Positions 42,368 through 49,812 of a stretch of DNA of 64,000 nt are shown here, in pieces. The DNA is from JBGTFE01 sp049799955 (GTDB taxonomy: Bacteria > Acidobacteriota > Blastocatellia > Pyrinomonadales > Pyrinomonadaceae): positions 1 to 64,000 of the forward strand of contig JBARIW010000066.1 in NCBI GenBank assembly GCA_049799955.1. Direction: 5' to 3'. The notes under the pieces were generated by a model, which did no database searches, had not been told where the DNA came from, and saw nothing but the letters and a program-made list of their open reading frames with translations. The position numbers and the translations under genes are program-made. Position 1 is the first letter of the stretch; each line of letters begins with the position of its first letter.

Positions 42368-43369
42368 ATGAATCCGCTTAATAAAATTCTTGCGCTTCTG
42401 CTTTGCCTTTTCTGCTTTCAAGGCGCGCAAGCCAACTGGGTGAAACAAAATTCGAACAGCTTTGCGTGGCTGCGCGACGTTTATTTTCTGAACGAAAAAA
42501 CGGGTTGGATTGCGGGAAGCGCGGGAACTTTGCTTGCTACGAATGACGGCGGAACGAGCTGGAAAAAACAAAACGGAATTACCGAAGACACGATTCTTCA
42601 GGTTTATTTTTCGAATGAATCCAGCGGCTGGCTTTTATGCGAGCGAAACATCTACAATCGCGGCTCAAATTCGGTGTCCTATCTCCTGAAAACCTCGGAC
42701 GGCGGCAAAAATTGGGAGAGAATGGAAATTGTCGAAAACGGTCGGACGCGCATCGCGAAGATATTTTTCGACGATAAAAACAACGGTTTCGCCATCGGCG
42801 AATCGGGCGCGTTTTACGTTTTGCCGAACGCGGAAGAAAAATGGAAACGTCGTGCCGCGCCAATCAGATATTTACTGCTTGACGGCGCGTTTACGGACGA
42901 CACGCACGGCGTCATCGTCGGCGCGGGCGGCAGCATTGTTTTTACCGAAGACGCCGGCTCAAGCTGGAATCAGTCAAACGTCTTCGGCGACGCTAACGGG
43001 AAATTTAATTCGGTTTTCTTCATCAATCAAAAAACAGGCTGGACAGCCGGAACCGGCGGCAGAATTTTTCAAACCACAAGCGGCGGAAAAACGTGGCGCG
43101 AGCAAAAATCGGGCACGACAAAAAATCTAAACGGAATTTACTTTGTCGATTCTAAAGAAGGCTGGGCAATCGGTGAAGAAGGCGCGATTCTGCACACGAC
43201 GACGACGGGAAATACGTGGACGCAGTTTAACTCGAAAATCAAACACAAGCTCGAAAAAATATTTTTTGTCGGAGAAAAAGGTTGGATAGTCGGTTTCGGC
43301 GGCACGATTTTATCTTACGGCGGCGAATCGAGCCAGATGCGGAAGCCTGTCCTGAAGAACGCGAATTGA
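42368..43369 (+). CDS. Exported Ycf48/BNR-like beta-propeller protein
   Basis: A 333-residue protein with a signal peptide ending at AQANW. It is made of about six repeats, each with a GWI/GWA turn and a DGG/SGG-x-x-W motif (LNEKTGWIAGSAGTLLATND, TSDGGKNWERM, GSIVFTEDAGSSWN, GKTWREQKSG, as short quotes). This is the photosystem-II assembly factor Ycf48/sialidase BNR propeller fold. In non-photosynthetic bacteria such proteins are exported and of unknown role. As the last gene of the cluster it may be a surface or assembly factor. Confidence 0.87.
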   Translation: MNPLNKILALLLCLFCFQGAQANWVKQNSNSFAWLRDVYFLNEKTGWIAGSAGTLLATNDGGTSWKKQNGITEDTILQVYFSNESSGWLLCERNIYNRGSNSVSYLLKTSDGGKNWERMEIVENGRTRIAKIFFDDKNNGFAIGESGAFYVLPNAEEKWKRRAAPIRYLLLDGAFTDDTHGVIVGAGGSIVFTEDAGSSWNQSNVFGDANGKFNSVFFINQKTGWTAGTGGRIFQTTSGGKTWREQKSGTTKNLNGIYFVDSKEGWAIGEEGAILHTTTTGNTWTQFNSKIKHKLEKIFFVGEKGWIVGFGGTILSYGGESSQMRKPVLKNAN

Positions 43370-43468
43370 CAATTTTTTGCGGCTTTACTTGACACAGGCG
43401 GGCAAATTTTCGTAAGGTAACAATTCGCTCTTTTATCAAAAATCGGGCGCGCTTTTTTGAAAAACAGT

Positions 43469-43499
43469 TTGGGCAAACGTGTCGAAAAAAGTTTATAAT
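43469..43499 (+). promoter_or_regulatory. Probable tRNA-Val promoter
   Basis: TATAAT at 43494-43499, 14 bases before the tRNA, with TTGGGC at 43469-43474 (19-bp spacer). A separate exact TTGACA at 43389-43394 stands further upstream in the same gap, with only a weak -10. Confidence 0.5.
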
Positions 43500-43513
43500 A
43501 GAAAAGTTTGAAA

Positions 43514-43589
43514 GGGCACGTACGTCAATTGGTAGACAGCCTCCCTTACAAGGAGGAAGTTAGGGGTTCGAGTCCCTTCGTGCCCACCA
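43514..43589 (+). tRNA. tRNA-Val (anticodon UAC)
   Basis: Acceptor GGGCACG pairs with CGTGCCC; D arm, anticodon stem CCTCC/GGAGG with loop CTTACAA giving anticodon TAC; variable loop of 5; T arm AGGGG-TTCGAGT-CCCTT; encoded CCA end. 76 nt. Confidence 0.95.
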
Positions 43590-43600
43590 GATTTTGATAA

Positions 43601-43685
43601 TTTAAGATTTAAGATTCAAAATTTAAGATTCAAGATTGATTTTCGTTTTTGAATATTGAATTTTGAATCTTGAATCTTGAATCTC
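43601..43685. repeat. Heptamer-word hairpin between two tRNA genes
   Basis: Left arm words GATTTAA, GATTCAA, AATTTAA, GATTCAA; right arm TATTGAA, TTTTGAA, TCTTGAA, TCTTGAA. It occupies the 100-base spacer of the tRNA pair, showing that the element is tolerated inside a stable-RNA transcript. Confidence 0.82.
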
Positions 43686-43689
43686 TTGC

Positions 43690-43767
43690 GGAGTCGTAGT
43701 TCAGTTTGGTTAGAACGCCAGCCTGTCACGTTGGAGGTCGCGGGTTCGAGCCCCGTCGGCTCCGCCA
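43690..43767 (+). tRNA. tRNA-Asp (anticodon GUC)
   Basis: Acceptor GGAGTCG/CGGCTCC (one G-T pair), D arm GTTC/GAAC, anticodon stem CCAGC/GTTGG with loop CTGTCAC (anticodon GTC), T arm GCGGG-TTCGAGC-CCCGT and encoded CCA. 78 nt. Confidence 0.96.
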
Positions 43768-44120
43768 TTAACATCAATAGAATCAATAGATTCGGAACCG
43801 TCATTTTTGGCGGTTTTTTGTTTTTCTCCCCCTGTTCCCCAATTTGTGCCCTCAAGCTCCTCCATTAGCTTTCCGGCAATCAATCCAGTGGTCTGTTTTT
43901 GGAACTCAGGCGAGAAGTGTTTAGACCTTTCCAACTCATCGCTGCGGTGTCCAGTCATCTTGCGGATAATCGCATCTGCTACGCCTTCCATAAAAAGCAT
44001 AGTCGTTGCGAAGTGCCGTAAATCGTGGATTCTCAAATCCGTAATCTTGACTAAATCGCGGAGTCCTTTTCCGCCAGCGGTGGGAAAAGATGTTGCTAAT
44101 CGGTTCCCTTGTTTATCCTG
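43768..44120 (-). pseudogene. Tyrosine recombinase/integrase remnant next to tRNA-Asp
   Basis: The minus strand keeps only the C-terminal catalytic part: GGKGLRDLVKITDLRIHDLRHFATT with the Arg of HDLRH, then IIRKMTGHRSDELERS with the second His/Arg box. A stop at 44121-44123 cuts it off from any N-terminus. Where the nucleophile Tyr should stand (usually ...RYSHLSPEF), the frame reads RSKHFSPEFQ, so the Tyr is lost. The frame then runs on into the antisense of tRNA-Asp. Integrases of genomic islands usually sit beside the tRNA they target, so this is the scar of a lost or decayed element. Confidence 0.8.
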
Positions 44121-44189
44121 TTATCCCTGTTAATTTCTTCCTCTGCGTCTCCGTGTTGAAAAAATACAAATACCAACTTAAATTAATTA

Positions 44190-44226
44190 GGGCGAAGCTG
44201 AATTTATTTCCGCTTCGCCCTTTTTT
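44190..44226 (+). terminator. Hairpin with T run
   Basis: GGGCGAAGC (44190-44198) pairs with GCTTCGCCC (44212-44220), followed by six T residues on the plus strand. On the minus strand it follows the stop of the FecR gene, so it may serve both directions. About 70 bases before it (44121-44189) hold no gene. Confidence 0.75.
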
Positions 44227-44229
44227 CAT

Positions 44230-46218
44230 TTAGTCGATTTTGCCGTCAGATTTTCTCTGGGATTTCTGGCTTTCCTTCGGAGTTTCCTTCTTCGGCTGCT
44301 CCTGCGGCTGTTGTTTAGTCGGCTGGTTCTGCTCCTTAGTCGGCTGAGACGGCTGCTTGACGGGCTGGTCATCGCTTTTCGTCGGCGGAACGTTAACCGG
44401 CGGTTTTACATACTGGTCTTCATTCCGTTTAGGCGGAACGCGAATCGGAGTCTGGTCGCGGTCGTCCTTCTCATTTCGCGGAGTCTTGATAAAATTATCA
44501 TCGCGCTCCGACTTTCCGCCGCCGGTCGGGCGAACCAGAGTATCGTCCGATTTCGTATTTCGCGGCGTTTTCACCGGAGTATCGTTGTTAGTGTCGTTAT
44601 CCTGACTAAGAACAGGTGTCTGACGCTTGACCGCGCCCGTATCGCGGATTTCGGTTTTCGTCGGATTGTTGCTGTTTCTTATCGTCGTGTCGGCATTTTC
44701 CCGATTGTCCAGAACGCGTTCCTTTTGCAGTCTTTCGTTCATCGAAACACCGACTTTGCGCTCCGTAACGCCGGTTTTAATCAGCGATTCAGCTCTCACG
44801 TTTTTAGGAGTTTCGGCGAGAATGTCTTTGCTCACCTTTCCGTTCAGTTCCCTGATTGAAGGCAGCATCGGCGTATCTTGTTGCTCGTTGGGAATTTGCG
44901 ACAAAACCTGCTCGGCGACGGTCTGCGGCGCGACCTTGAAAGCCGTTTTGCTTCTGCCGAATTCGCCCGCGTTGACGGCGACGACTCCGAGCGGCGGAAC
45001 GAGCTGATTGGGCAGCGCCCTTTTGTTAGCCAGAGCCTGCGAGTCTAACTGCGTCGGCGGCGTCGGCGTCGGATTTACGATGACCGTCGTATTATTTATA
45101 ACCGTCGTGTTATTGATAATCGTCGTGTGATTATAGTTGTAATAACCGTAATTATAAGGCAATGGATACCAGCAAATATAGCTTCCCGAATAAGTTACGA
45201 CGACCAGAGCCGGGCTCCACCAGCTTCGGCGCGGGCGATAATAGGCGTAAGGCGTCCAGCACCATTCGCGGTCGACATAAATCCAGCGCCCGTGATGATA
45301 CGTCGCCCAGCCCCAGGGCTCGTCATTAACCCAAGTCCAGCCGAAAGGCGGAATCCAGCGCCAATGCCCGTAGCGATACGGCGACCAATCGGCGTATTGC
45401 GAAGTAGCATTTCGATACGGTTTCCAGACGTAGCCGTATTTTTTCGTGAAAATCCATTCGCCGTTTTCACTCAAATCGTCCGCGCCGTAAATATCGCGGT
45501 CGTAATAATTGTTGTTGTAATTGTCGCGTATCCGCTTGGCGATAACCGCGTCGCGCTCCAAAGTCCAACTGTCAAAATCATCGGCATAGCGCGAAGCGTC
45601 CGCGATTTCCCATTCGCCGGCGTAGTTTCCGTCGAGATTAATTCGCATACTGCGCCCGCTCCGCAGCGTCGCGCCGTTGTTTTCCGAATAAATGCGCGCC
45701 TGTCCTTCTTCGGTAACAGTAACGCGGATTTCCGGGCTTTTACTGTCGCCCGCGTCAACGCGATACATTCCCGGCTGCTGAAGCGCAATCGTCGTTTTCG
45801 GCGCGTCGATTTCAAAAAATGTTTTGTCTTTAATAAATTCCAGAGCGCGAACGCTCAAAGTTCCCTGCGGCAGGCTGACGGCGATGCCTTCATCACGTAA
45901 AGTCGTGATTTTCAAATAAGCATTTTCCGAAAGCCGCAGATAATTGTAGCTGTCAAACTGAATCTCCAGACGAGTTCCTAAGCTCGTCGTAATCTCGTCG
46001 CCTTCGACGACCGGCAGGTTCAGCGTCGCTCGTTCCCAGTCCTGGCTGCCCGCGTGCCTGACTTGCGCGTCGCCGCGAATCACGTTGATTCGCGCAACCC
46101 GCGCCGTAACGTCCGGCGTATAATCGTCTTCTTCAAACCCGAAAGCGTTTGTCGTATTCGTCAAAAAAAGGGGTAATAACAGCAGGAATACCCCGAGAAA
46201 TTTCTTGGTAAAACGCAT
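44230..46218 (-). CDS. Exported FecR-domain/DUF6600 protein
   Basis: A 662-residue protein. AAGGAG in front of the ATG at 46218 settles the start; the signal peptide ends near TTNAFGF. A FecR-like domain covers about 35-190 (VARINVIRGDAQVRHAG, VEGDEITTSLGTRLEIQFD, VRVTV-type strands). The next 200 residues are extremely rich in Trp, Tyr and Gly (DWSPYRYGHWRWIPPFGWTW), the DUF6600 signature. A stretch of Asn-Thr repeats follows, and the last 200 residues are a charged, Pro/Lys/Gln-rich tail likely to be disordered. It is a cell-surface or periplasmic protein of unknown role, common in Acidobacteriota. Confidence 0.82.
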   Translation of the reverse strand: MRFTKKFLGVFLLLLPLFLTNTTNAFGFEEDDYTPDVTARVARINVIRGDAQVRHAGSQDWERATLNLPVVEGDEITTSLGTRLEIQFDSYNYLRLSENAYLKITTLRDEGIAVSLPQGTLSVRALEFIKDKTFFEIDAPKTTIALQQPGMYRVDAGDSKSPEIRVTVTEEGQARIYSENNGATLRSGRSMRINLDGNYAGEWEIADASRYADDFDSWTLERDAVIAKRIRDNYNNNYYDRDIYGADDLSENGEWIFTKKYGYVWKPYRNATSQYADWSPYRYGHWRWIPPFGWTWVNDEPWGWATYHHGRWIYVDREWCWTPYAYYRPRRSWWSPALVVVTYSGSYICWYPLPYNYGYYNYNHTTIINNTTVINNTTVIVNPTPTPPTQLDSQALANKRALPNQLVPPLGVVAVNAGEFGRSKTAFKVAPQTVAEQVLSQIPNEQQDTPMLPSIRELNGKVSKDILAETPKNVRAESLIKTGVTERKVGVSMNERLQKERVLDNRENADTTIRNSNNPTKTEIRDTGAVKRQTPVLSQDNDTNNDTPVKTPRNTKSDDTLVRPTGGGKSERDDNFIKTPRNEKDDRDQTPIRVPPKRNEDQYVKPPVNVPPTKSDDQPVKQPSQPTKEQNQPTKQQPQEQPKKETPKESQKSQRKSDGKID

Positions 46219-46448
46219 AATAATTGTCTCCTTAAATATTAGCTTTTCTGTCCGGGAAGAGCTAAAGTCAGGATTTCTCCAGCTTTTGATTCGGCTTACA
46301 GGCAAAATTTATACCGAGAGAGAGAAGTTTTTCTGAAAATGCGTTTCGAGCAGTATTTATCGAAGAATTGCGGAAAAGAAGTTTTTGAATTTTTACCAAA
46401 TCGTATAACGCAAAATTCGCGCAATACGAAATGGTGTAAATTTTATGA

Positions 46449-47783
46449 TTAAAAATTGATTTTATATTTCAGGACAAACGGGCGCGCGGCGACGAAAAGC
46501 TCGCCGGCGTCGTTAAAAGCCATCGCAAAAGCCTGTGTCGTGTTGAAAGAATTGATTTGTTTGCCTTCCGCATCGAAAACATAAATATTGCTGACATCGC
46601 TGACGAAAATACGACCTTTATTGTCGATGGCAATCGGGCGCGAAGAACTCGTAGCTGATTTGAAGCGATTAAGAAATTTCCCGTCCGACGAAAATTTACA
46701 AATGTCGCCGTTCTGACGGTCAACCGCGTAAATCACATTGTTTCCGTCAACCGCAACGCTTTCAAAACCAAAGACCGAGCTTGCCCGCTCGCTTGCGTCT
46801 TTGAAATCCTGAATCAATTTCAGATTCGCGTCGTAAATCGAAAATCCTTTGTTATTAGTTACGACGATTTTTCCATCCAGAGTCAGCGCGATACCTTCAA
46901 CATTATACATTTCCAGCTTGTTAACAAGCTCGCCGCTTTCGCCTTTGTAAACGAAAATTCCTTTGTTATTGAGGATATAAACATTGCCTTTGCGGTCGGC
47001 GGTCATATCGTAAAGATTCATTTTCGTATCGACAATCCACTGCGTCAGATATTTTCCGCCCGCATCGAAAACCTGAATTTTTCCGCCGTTATAATCGCCC
47101 GAATAAATGCGTCCGTCGCCGTCAACGGCAACGTTTCGATTGTCCTTAAATTTGCCCGCGCCCGTGCCTTCGCCGCCGAATTTCAGGATTTCATCGGCGA
47201 GCTTCGATTTTTCGGGTGTTTTCGTCGTCGCCGTCGTGTTGGAAATTGAAGTAAAAGCTCTGTCAAGACTTTTATTGACCGAGCTTGAAACCAGATAAAA
47301 AACCGCGACTATTGCGCCGACGACGATGAGCGCGACTATAATCGTCGTTGCGAGAATCGAGCCGCCGACGGCGACGCCGACTTTTTTCGCCGCTTCGAGA
47401 GTTCGCGGATTTACGTCGTGCAGGCTTTGCTGCGTCTGCACGCGCATTCCCGAAATGTCGATGCCTTCGCCGCGCTCCATCGCTTCGACCGCGTCTTTTG
47501 CTTCCTTCAAGCCGGTACCAAACGTTTCGCGGAAAACTTTTATCGCCCCGATTTTATTTCCCGACTGAATCAATTTTTGAATTTCCGCGATTTTCAAGGC
47601 TTTTCCCGTCAGCGACGATAAATCGCCGAAATTCATCTCGCCGAACGCGCCGAAGACGTTCGAATTTTGAATCGTGCCGGACGGGACGATGACGCTGCTT
47701 CCGCAAAACCGGCATTTCTGCATCGGCTTGCCTTCAAATTCGAGCGGCGCGGAACAGGACGGGCATTTAAAGCTTTGTGTCAT
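46449..47783 (-). CDS. Zinc ribbon, L7/L12-CTD-like, TM and NHL-propeller fusion protein
   Basis: A 444-residue protein with an unusual order of domains. Residues 5-35 form a zinc ribbon (KCPSCSAPLEF, KCRFCGSS). Residues about 60-110 look like the ribosomal L7/L12 C-terminal domain (KIGAIKVFRETFGTGLKEAK, then DAVEAMERGE). A TM helix is at about 142-168 (ATTIIVALIVVGAIVAVFYLV with flanks). The remaining 250 residues form an NHL/SMP-like six-bladed propeller (NVAVDGDGRIYSGDYNGGKI, PIAIDNKGRIFVSDVSNIYV). With the N-terminus in the cytosol the propeller would be outside. The function is unknown; sensing is a guess. Confidence 0.8.
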   Translation of the reverse strand: MTQSFKCPSCSAPLEFEGKPMQKCRFCGSSVIVPSGTIQNSNVFGAFGEMNFGDLSSLTGKALKIAEIQKLIQSGNKIGAIKVFRETFGTGLKEAKDAVEAMERGEGIDISGMRVQTQQSLHDVNPRTLEAAKKVGVAVGGSILATTIIVALIVVGAIVAVFYLVSSSVNKSLDRAFTSISNTTATTKTPEKSKLADEILKFGGEGTGAGKFKDNRNVAVDGDGRIYSGDYNGGKIQVFDAGGKYLTQWIVDTKMNLYDMTADRKGNVYILNNKGIFVYKGESGELVNKLEMYNVEGIALTLDGKIVVTNNKGFSIYDANLKLIQDFKDASERASSVFGFESVAVDGNNVIYAVDRQNGDICKFSSDGKFLNRFKSATSSSRPIAIDNKGRIFVSDVSNIYVFDAEGKQINSFNTTQAFAMAFNDAGELFVAARPFVLKYKINF

Positions 47784-47880
47784 AATTTTCGGAAAACTCG
47801 TGTTTGTGATTTTGCAACTAAGATTTTTCGATTATAAACTTTCTTCTGTAAAATTTATCTCTTTATAAGGACATACAAAC

Positions 47881-48393
47881 ATGAAAAAATTTGCATTCAT
47901 TAATTTTTTAATAGTGATTTTAGCTTTCACTGCTTTCGGTCAGAAAAAAACCGTCGTGAAAGTTGACGCGACTAAACCTGTGCGCGAAACTTTCGAACGC
48001 CTTGTCGAAGGCATCAAGCAGGCTGACGCCGCAAAGGTGATGAGCGTTTACAACAAAACCGAAGACATTCTTTTCTTTAACAACAACGGCTCGGTAACGC
48101 GCGGCTGGGAAACGATGAAGACAAACCGCGAAAGCTCGTATTCGAAAACGGCAAATGTCAGCCTCGACATTACCGGCTTAAATATTCAAATGCTCGGAAA
48201 AGACTCGGCTTACGCGACCTGCAAATGGAAACAGCAGCAGGAATATAACGGTAAGCTCGAATCCGCTTCGGGCAGAATGACGCTCGTTTTCCGTCTTATC
48301 GGCAAGGACTGGAAAGTAGTTCACCTTCACACCTCGCCTGATAATCCGGACGCGAACAGACCTGTTTTCCCGTCTGAAAAAGAAAATCAGTAA
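47881..48393 (+). CDS. Exported NTF2-like (SnoaL/DUF4440) protein
   Basis: A 170-residue protein with a signal peptide ending near AFGQ. VRETFERLVEGIKQADAAKV starts the cone-shaped NTF2 fold, followed by YNKTEDILFFNNNGSVTRGW and final strands RMTLVFRLIGKDWKVVHLHTS. Such domains bind small ligands or are non-catalytic. A second exported member of the same superfamily is at 55525-56091. AAGGA precedes the start. Confidence 0.82.
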   Translation: MKKFAFINFLIVILAFTAFGQKKTVVKVDATKPVRETFERLVEGIKQADAAKVMSVYNKTEDILFFNNNGSVTRGWETMKTNRESSYSKTANVSLDITGLNIQMLGKDSAYATCKWKQQQEYNGKLESASGRMTLVFRLIGKDWKVVHLHTSPDNPDANRPVFPSEKENQ

Positions 48394-48399
48394 GAAAAT

Positions 48400-48477
48400 T
48401 TAGCCACGAACAAACACGAAATTTCACGAAATAAATTTGCTTCTTTTTCGTGTTCTTTCGTGTTTGTTCGTGGCTAA
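48400..48477. repeat. 21-bp perfect hairpin of the GCCACGAA type
   Basis: Arms 48400-48420 and 48457-48477 are exact complements, continued inside by CACGAAA/TTTCGTG. The right arm overlaps the stop region of acpS. The word GCCACGAA recurs in the hairpin at 56109-56187. Confidence 0.88.
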
Positions 48478-48854
48478 TTCTTTTCTAAAATAACTTGAGC
48501 GACGGCATGTTCGGTCGTGTGCGACATCGAAAGATGAATTTTATTCGCGCCGAGATTTTCCAAAAGTTTCTGCGCTTCGCCGCGAATTTCCAGGCTTGGA
48601 ACGCCTTGTTCGTCGTTCAAAATTTCCATGTCGTGCCACGTTATCTTTCCGCGCCAGCCTGTTTTCAGAGCTTTCAGAAAGGCTTCCTTCGCGGCAAAAC
48701 GCGCGGCGTAACTTTGTGCCGCCGCCGCGTCTTTCGCTTCGCAGTATTCGCGCTCCTTTGCGGTAAAAACGCGTTCGCCGAAGCGCGGCGTTCTGGAAAG
48801 CGTTTCGCGGATGCGATAAACTTCAACAATGTCGATGCCGATGGAAACTATCAC
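48474..48854 (-). CDS. acpS: Holo-[acyl-carrier-protein] synthase
   Basis: A 126-residue phosphopantetheinyl transferase that loads acyl carrier protein for fatty-acid synthesis. The magnesium ligands Asp8 in SIGIDIVEV and Glu57 in ARFAAKEAFLKAL are present, as are FTAKEREYC and LSMSHTTEHAVAQVIL. Length is normal. The start lies 14-26 bases inside the divergent pgeF frame, so the two genes overlap head to head. Confidence 0.94.
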   Translation of the reverse strand: MIVSIGIDIVEVYRIRETLSRTPRFGERVFTAKEREYCEAKDAAAAQSYAARFAAKEAFLKALKTGWRGKITWHDMEILNDEQGVPSLEIRGEAQKLLENLGANKIHLSMSHTTEHAVAQVILEKN

Positions 48855-49722
48855 TGGTAAAATTCAAAATTCAAAATTTAAGATTCAAAGTTCTGATGAA
48901 GACCAAATTTTAGCAGAAAACGGGTTTGTTTGGCGCGAAAAAGACGGCGTAAAAGTTTTGGTTTGTCATCCTTTGGAGGAAAAGGGCTTTATAAACGGCT
49001 TTTCGACGCGGCTCGGCGGCGTCAGCGATTTTCCGAAAGACGCGCTTAATCTTGCCGGTTACGACGAAGATTCGGCGGAAAACATCGCGGAAAATCGTCG
49101 CCGGTTTTTGAACGTTTTCGGCGGCGATTTTGAGCTTGCCTCGTGCTGGCAAATCCACAGCGCCGATGTTCGCGTCGTTAAGGATTTAGCCGATGCGAAA
49201 GACGGAAATTATAAAATGGACGCGCTCGTCTCCGATGCCGAAGGCGTTTTGCTCGGCGTGAAAACTGCCGACTGTGTTCCGGTTTTGCTTGGCGATATGA
49301 AAACAAAGGCGTTTGCGGCGGTTCACGCGGGTTGGCGCGGAACTGTTCAGTCGATTGTTCTGAAAGCTATTCAGAAAATGCGCGAAAATTACGGCACAAA
49401 TCCCGAAGATTTGATTTGCGCGATTGGTCCGGCGGCGACCTGCAAAAATTACGAAATCGGGCGGGACGTGATTGACGCTTTCAGCGAAAATTTTCCGGAT
49501 TCAGAACATCTTTTCACGCCGACGAAGGAAAATCACGCCCTTGTCGACCTTCATAAAGCAAACGAAGAACAGCTTTTAAGCATCAGAGTTCTTCCCGAAA
49601 ACATCTACGCCGCGCCGCTTTGCACGATGGAGCGCACGGATTTGTTTTTTTCCTATCGAAAAGAGAAGAAATTACACGGGAAAACGGGAAGACTGCTTTC
49701 CGTAATCGGAAAAATAGTGTAA
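48841..49722 (+). CDS. pgeF: Purine nucleoside phosphorylase/peptidoglycan editing factor (laccase-domain, YfiH family)
   Basis: A 293-residue cytoplasmic enzyme. NGFSTRLGGVS, CWQIHSADVRVV, GVKTADCVPVLLGD and FAAVHAGWRGTVQ hold the conserved His/Cys metal ligands of the family. Family members act as purine nucleoside phosphorylases and, in E. coli, remove wrong residues from peptidoglycan precursors. In-frame ATGs at 48829, 48835 and 48841 are possible; all precede residues 7-18, which are translated heptamer words (KIQNSKFKIQSS). The native start may have been displaced by that insertion. Confidence 0.9.
   Translation: METITGKIQNSKFKIQSSDEDQILAENGFVWREKDGVKVLVCHPLEEKGFINGFSTRLGGVSDFPKDALNLAGYDEDSAENIAENRRRFLNVFGGDFELASCWQIHSADVRVVKDLADAKDGNYKMDALVSDAEGVLLGVKTADCVPVLLGDMKTKAFAAVHAGWRGTVQSIVLKAIQKMRENYGTNPEDLICAIGPAATCKNYEIGRDVIDAFSENFPDSEHLFTPTKENHALVDLHKANEEQLLSIRVLPENIYAAPLCTMERTDLFFSYRKEKKLHGKTGRLLSVIGKIV
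48859..48892. repeat. Half of a heptamer repeat inside the pgeF start
   Basis: AATTCAA, AATTCAA, AATTTAA and GATTCAA words follow each other without an inverted arm. They lie five bases upstream of the acpS start and inside the N-terminal part of the pgeF frame. Confidence 0.75.
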
Positions 49723-49812
49723 ATTGTTCGGCGAGGGATTGACCGAAAACAGCTTATTTTTTATAATCTGCAATTCCCCTTACTTAAATTAAACTCGGAG
49801 TTTTAAATCTTA

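Noticed and set aside
43616..43868. Short frames over tRNA-Asp on both strands
   Set aside because: Translations such as RSSVWLERQPVTLEVAGSSP and TGLEPATSNVTG are well-known false proteins read from tRNA genes or their antisense.
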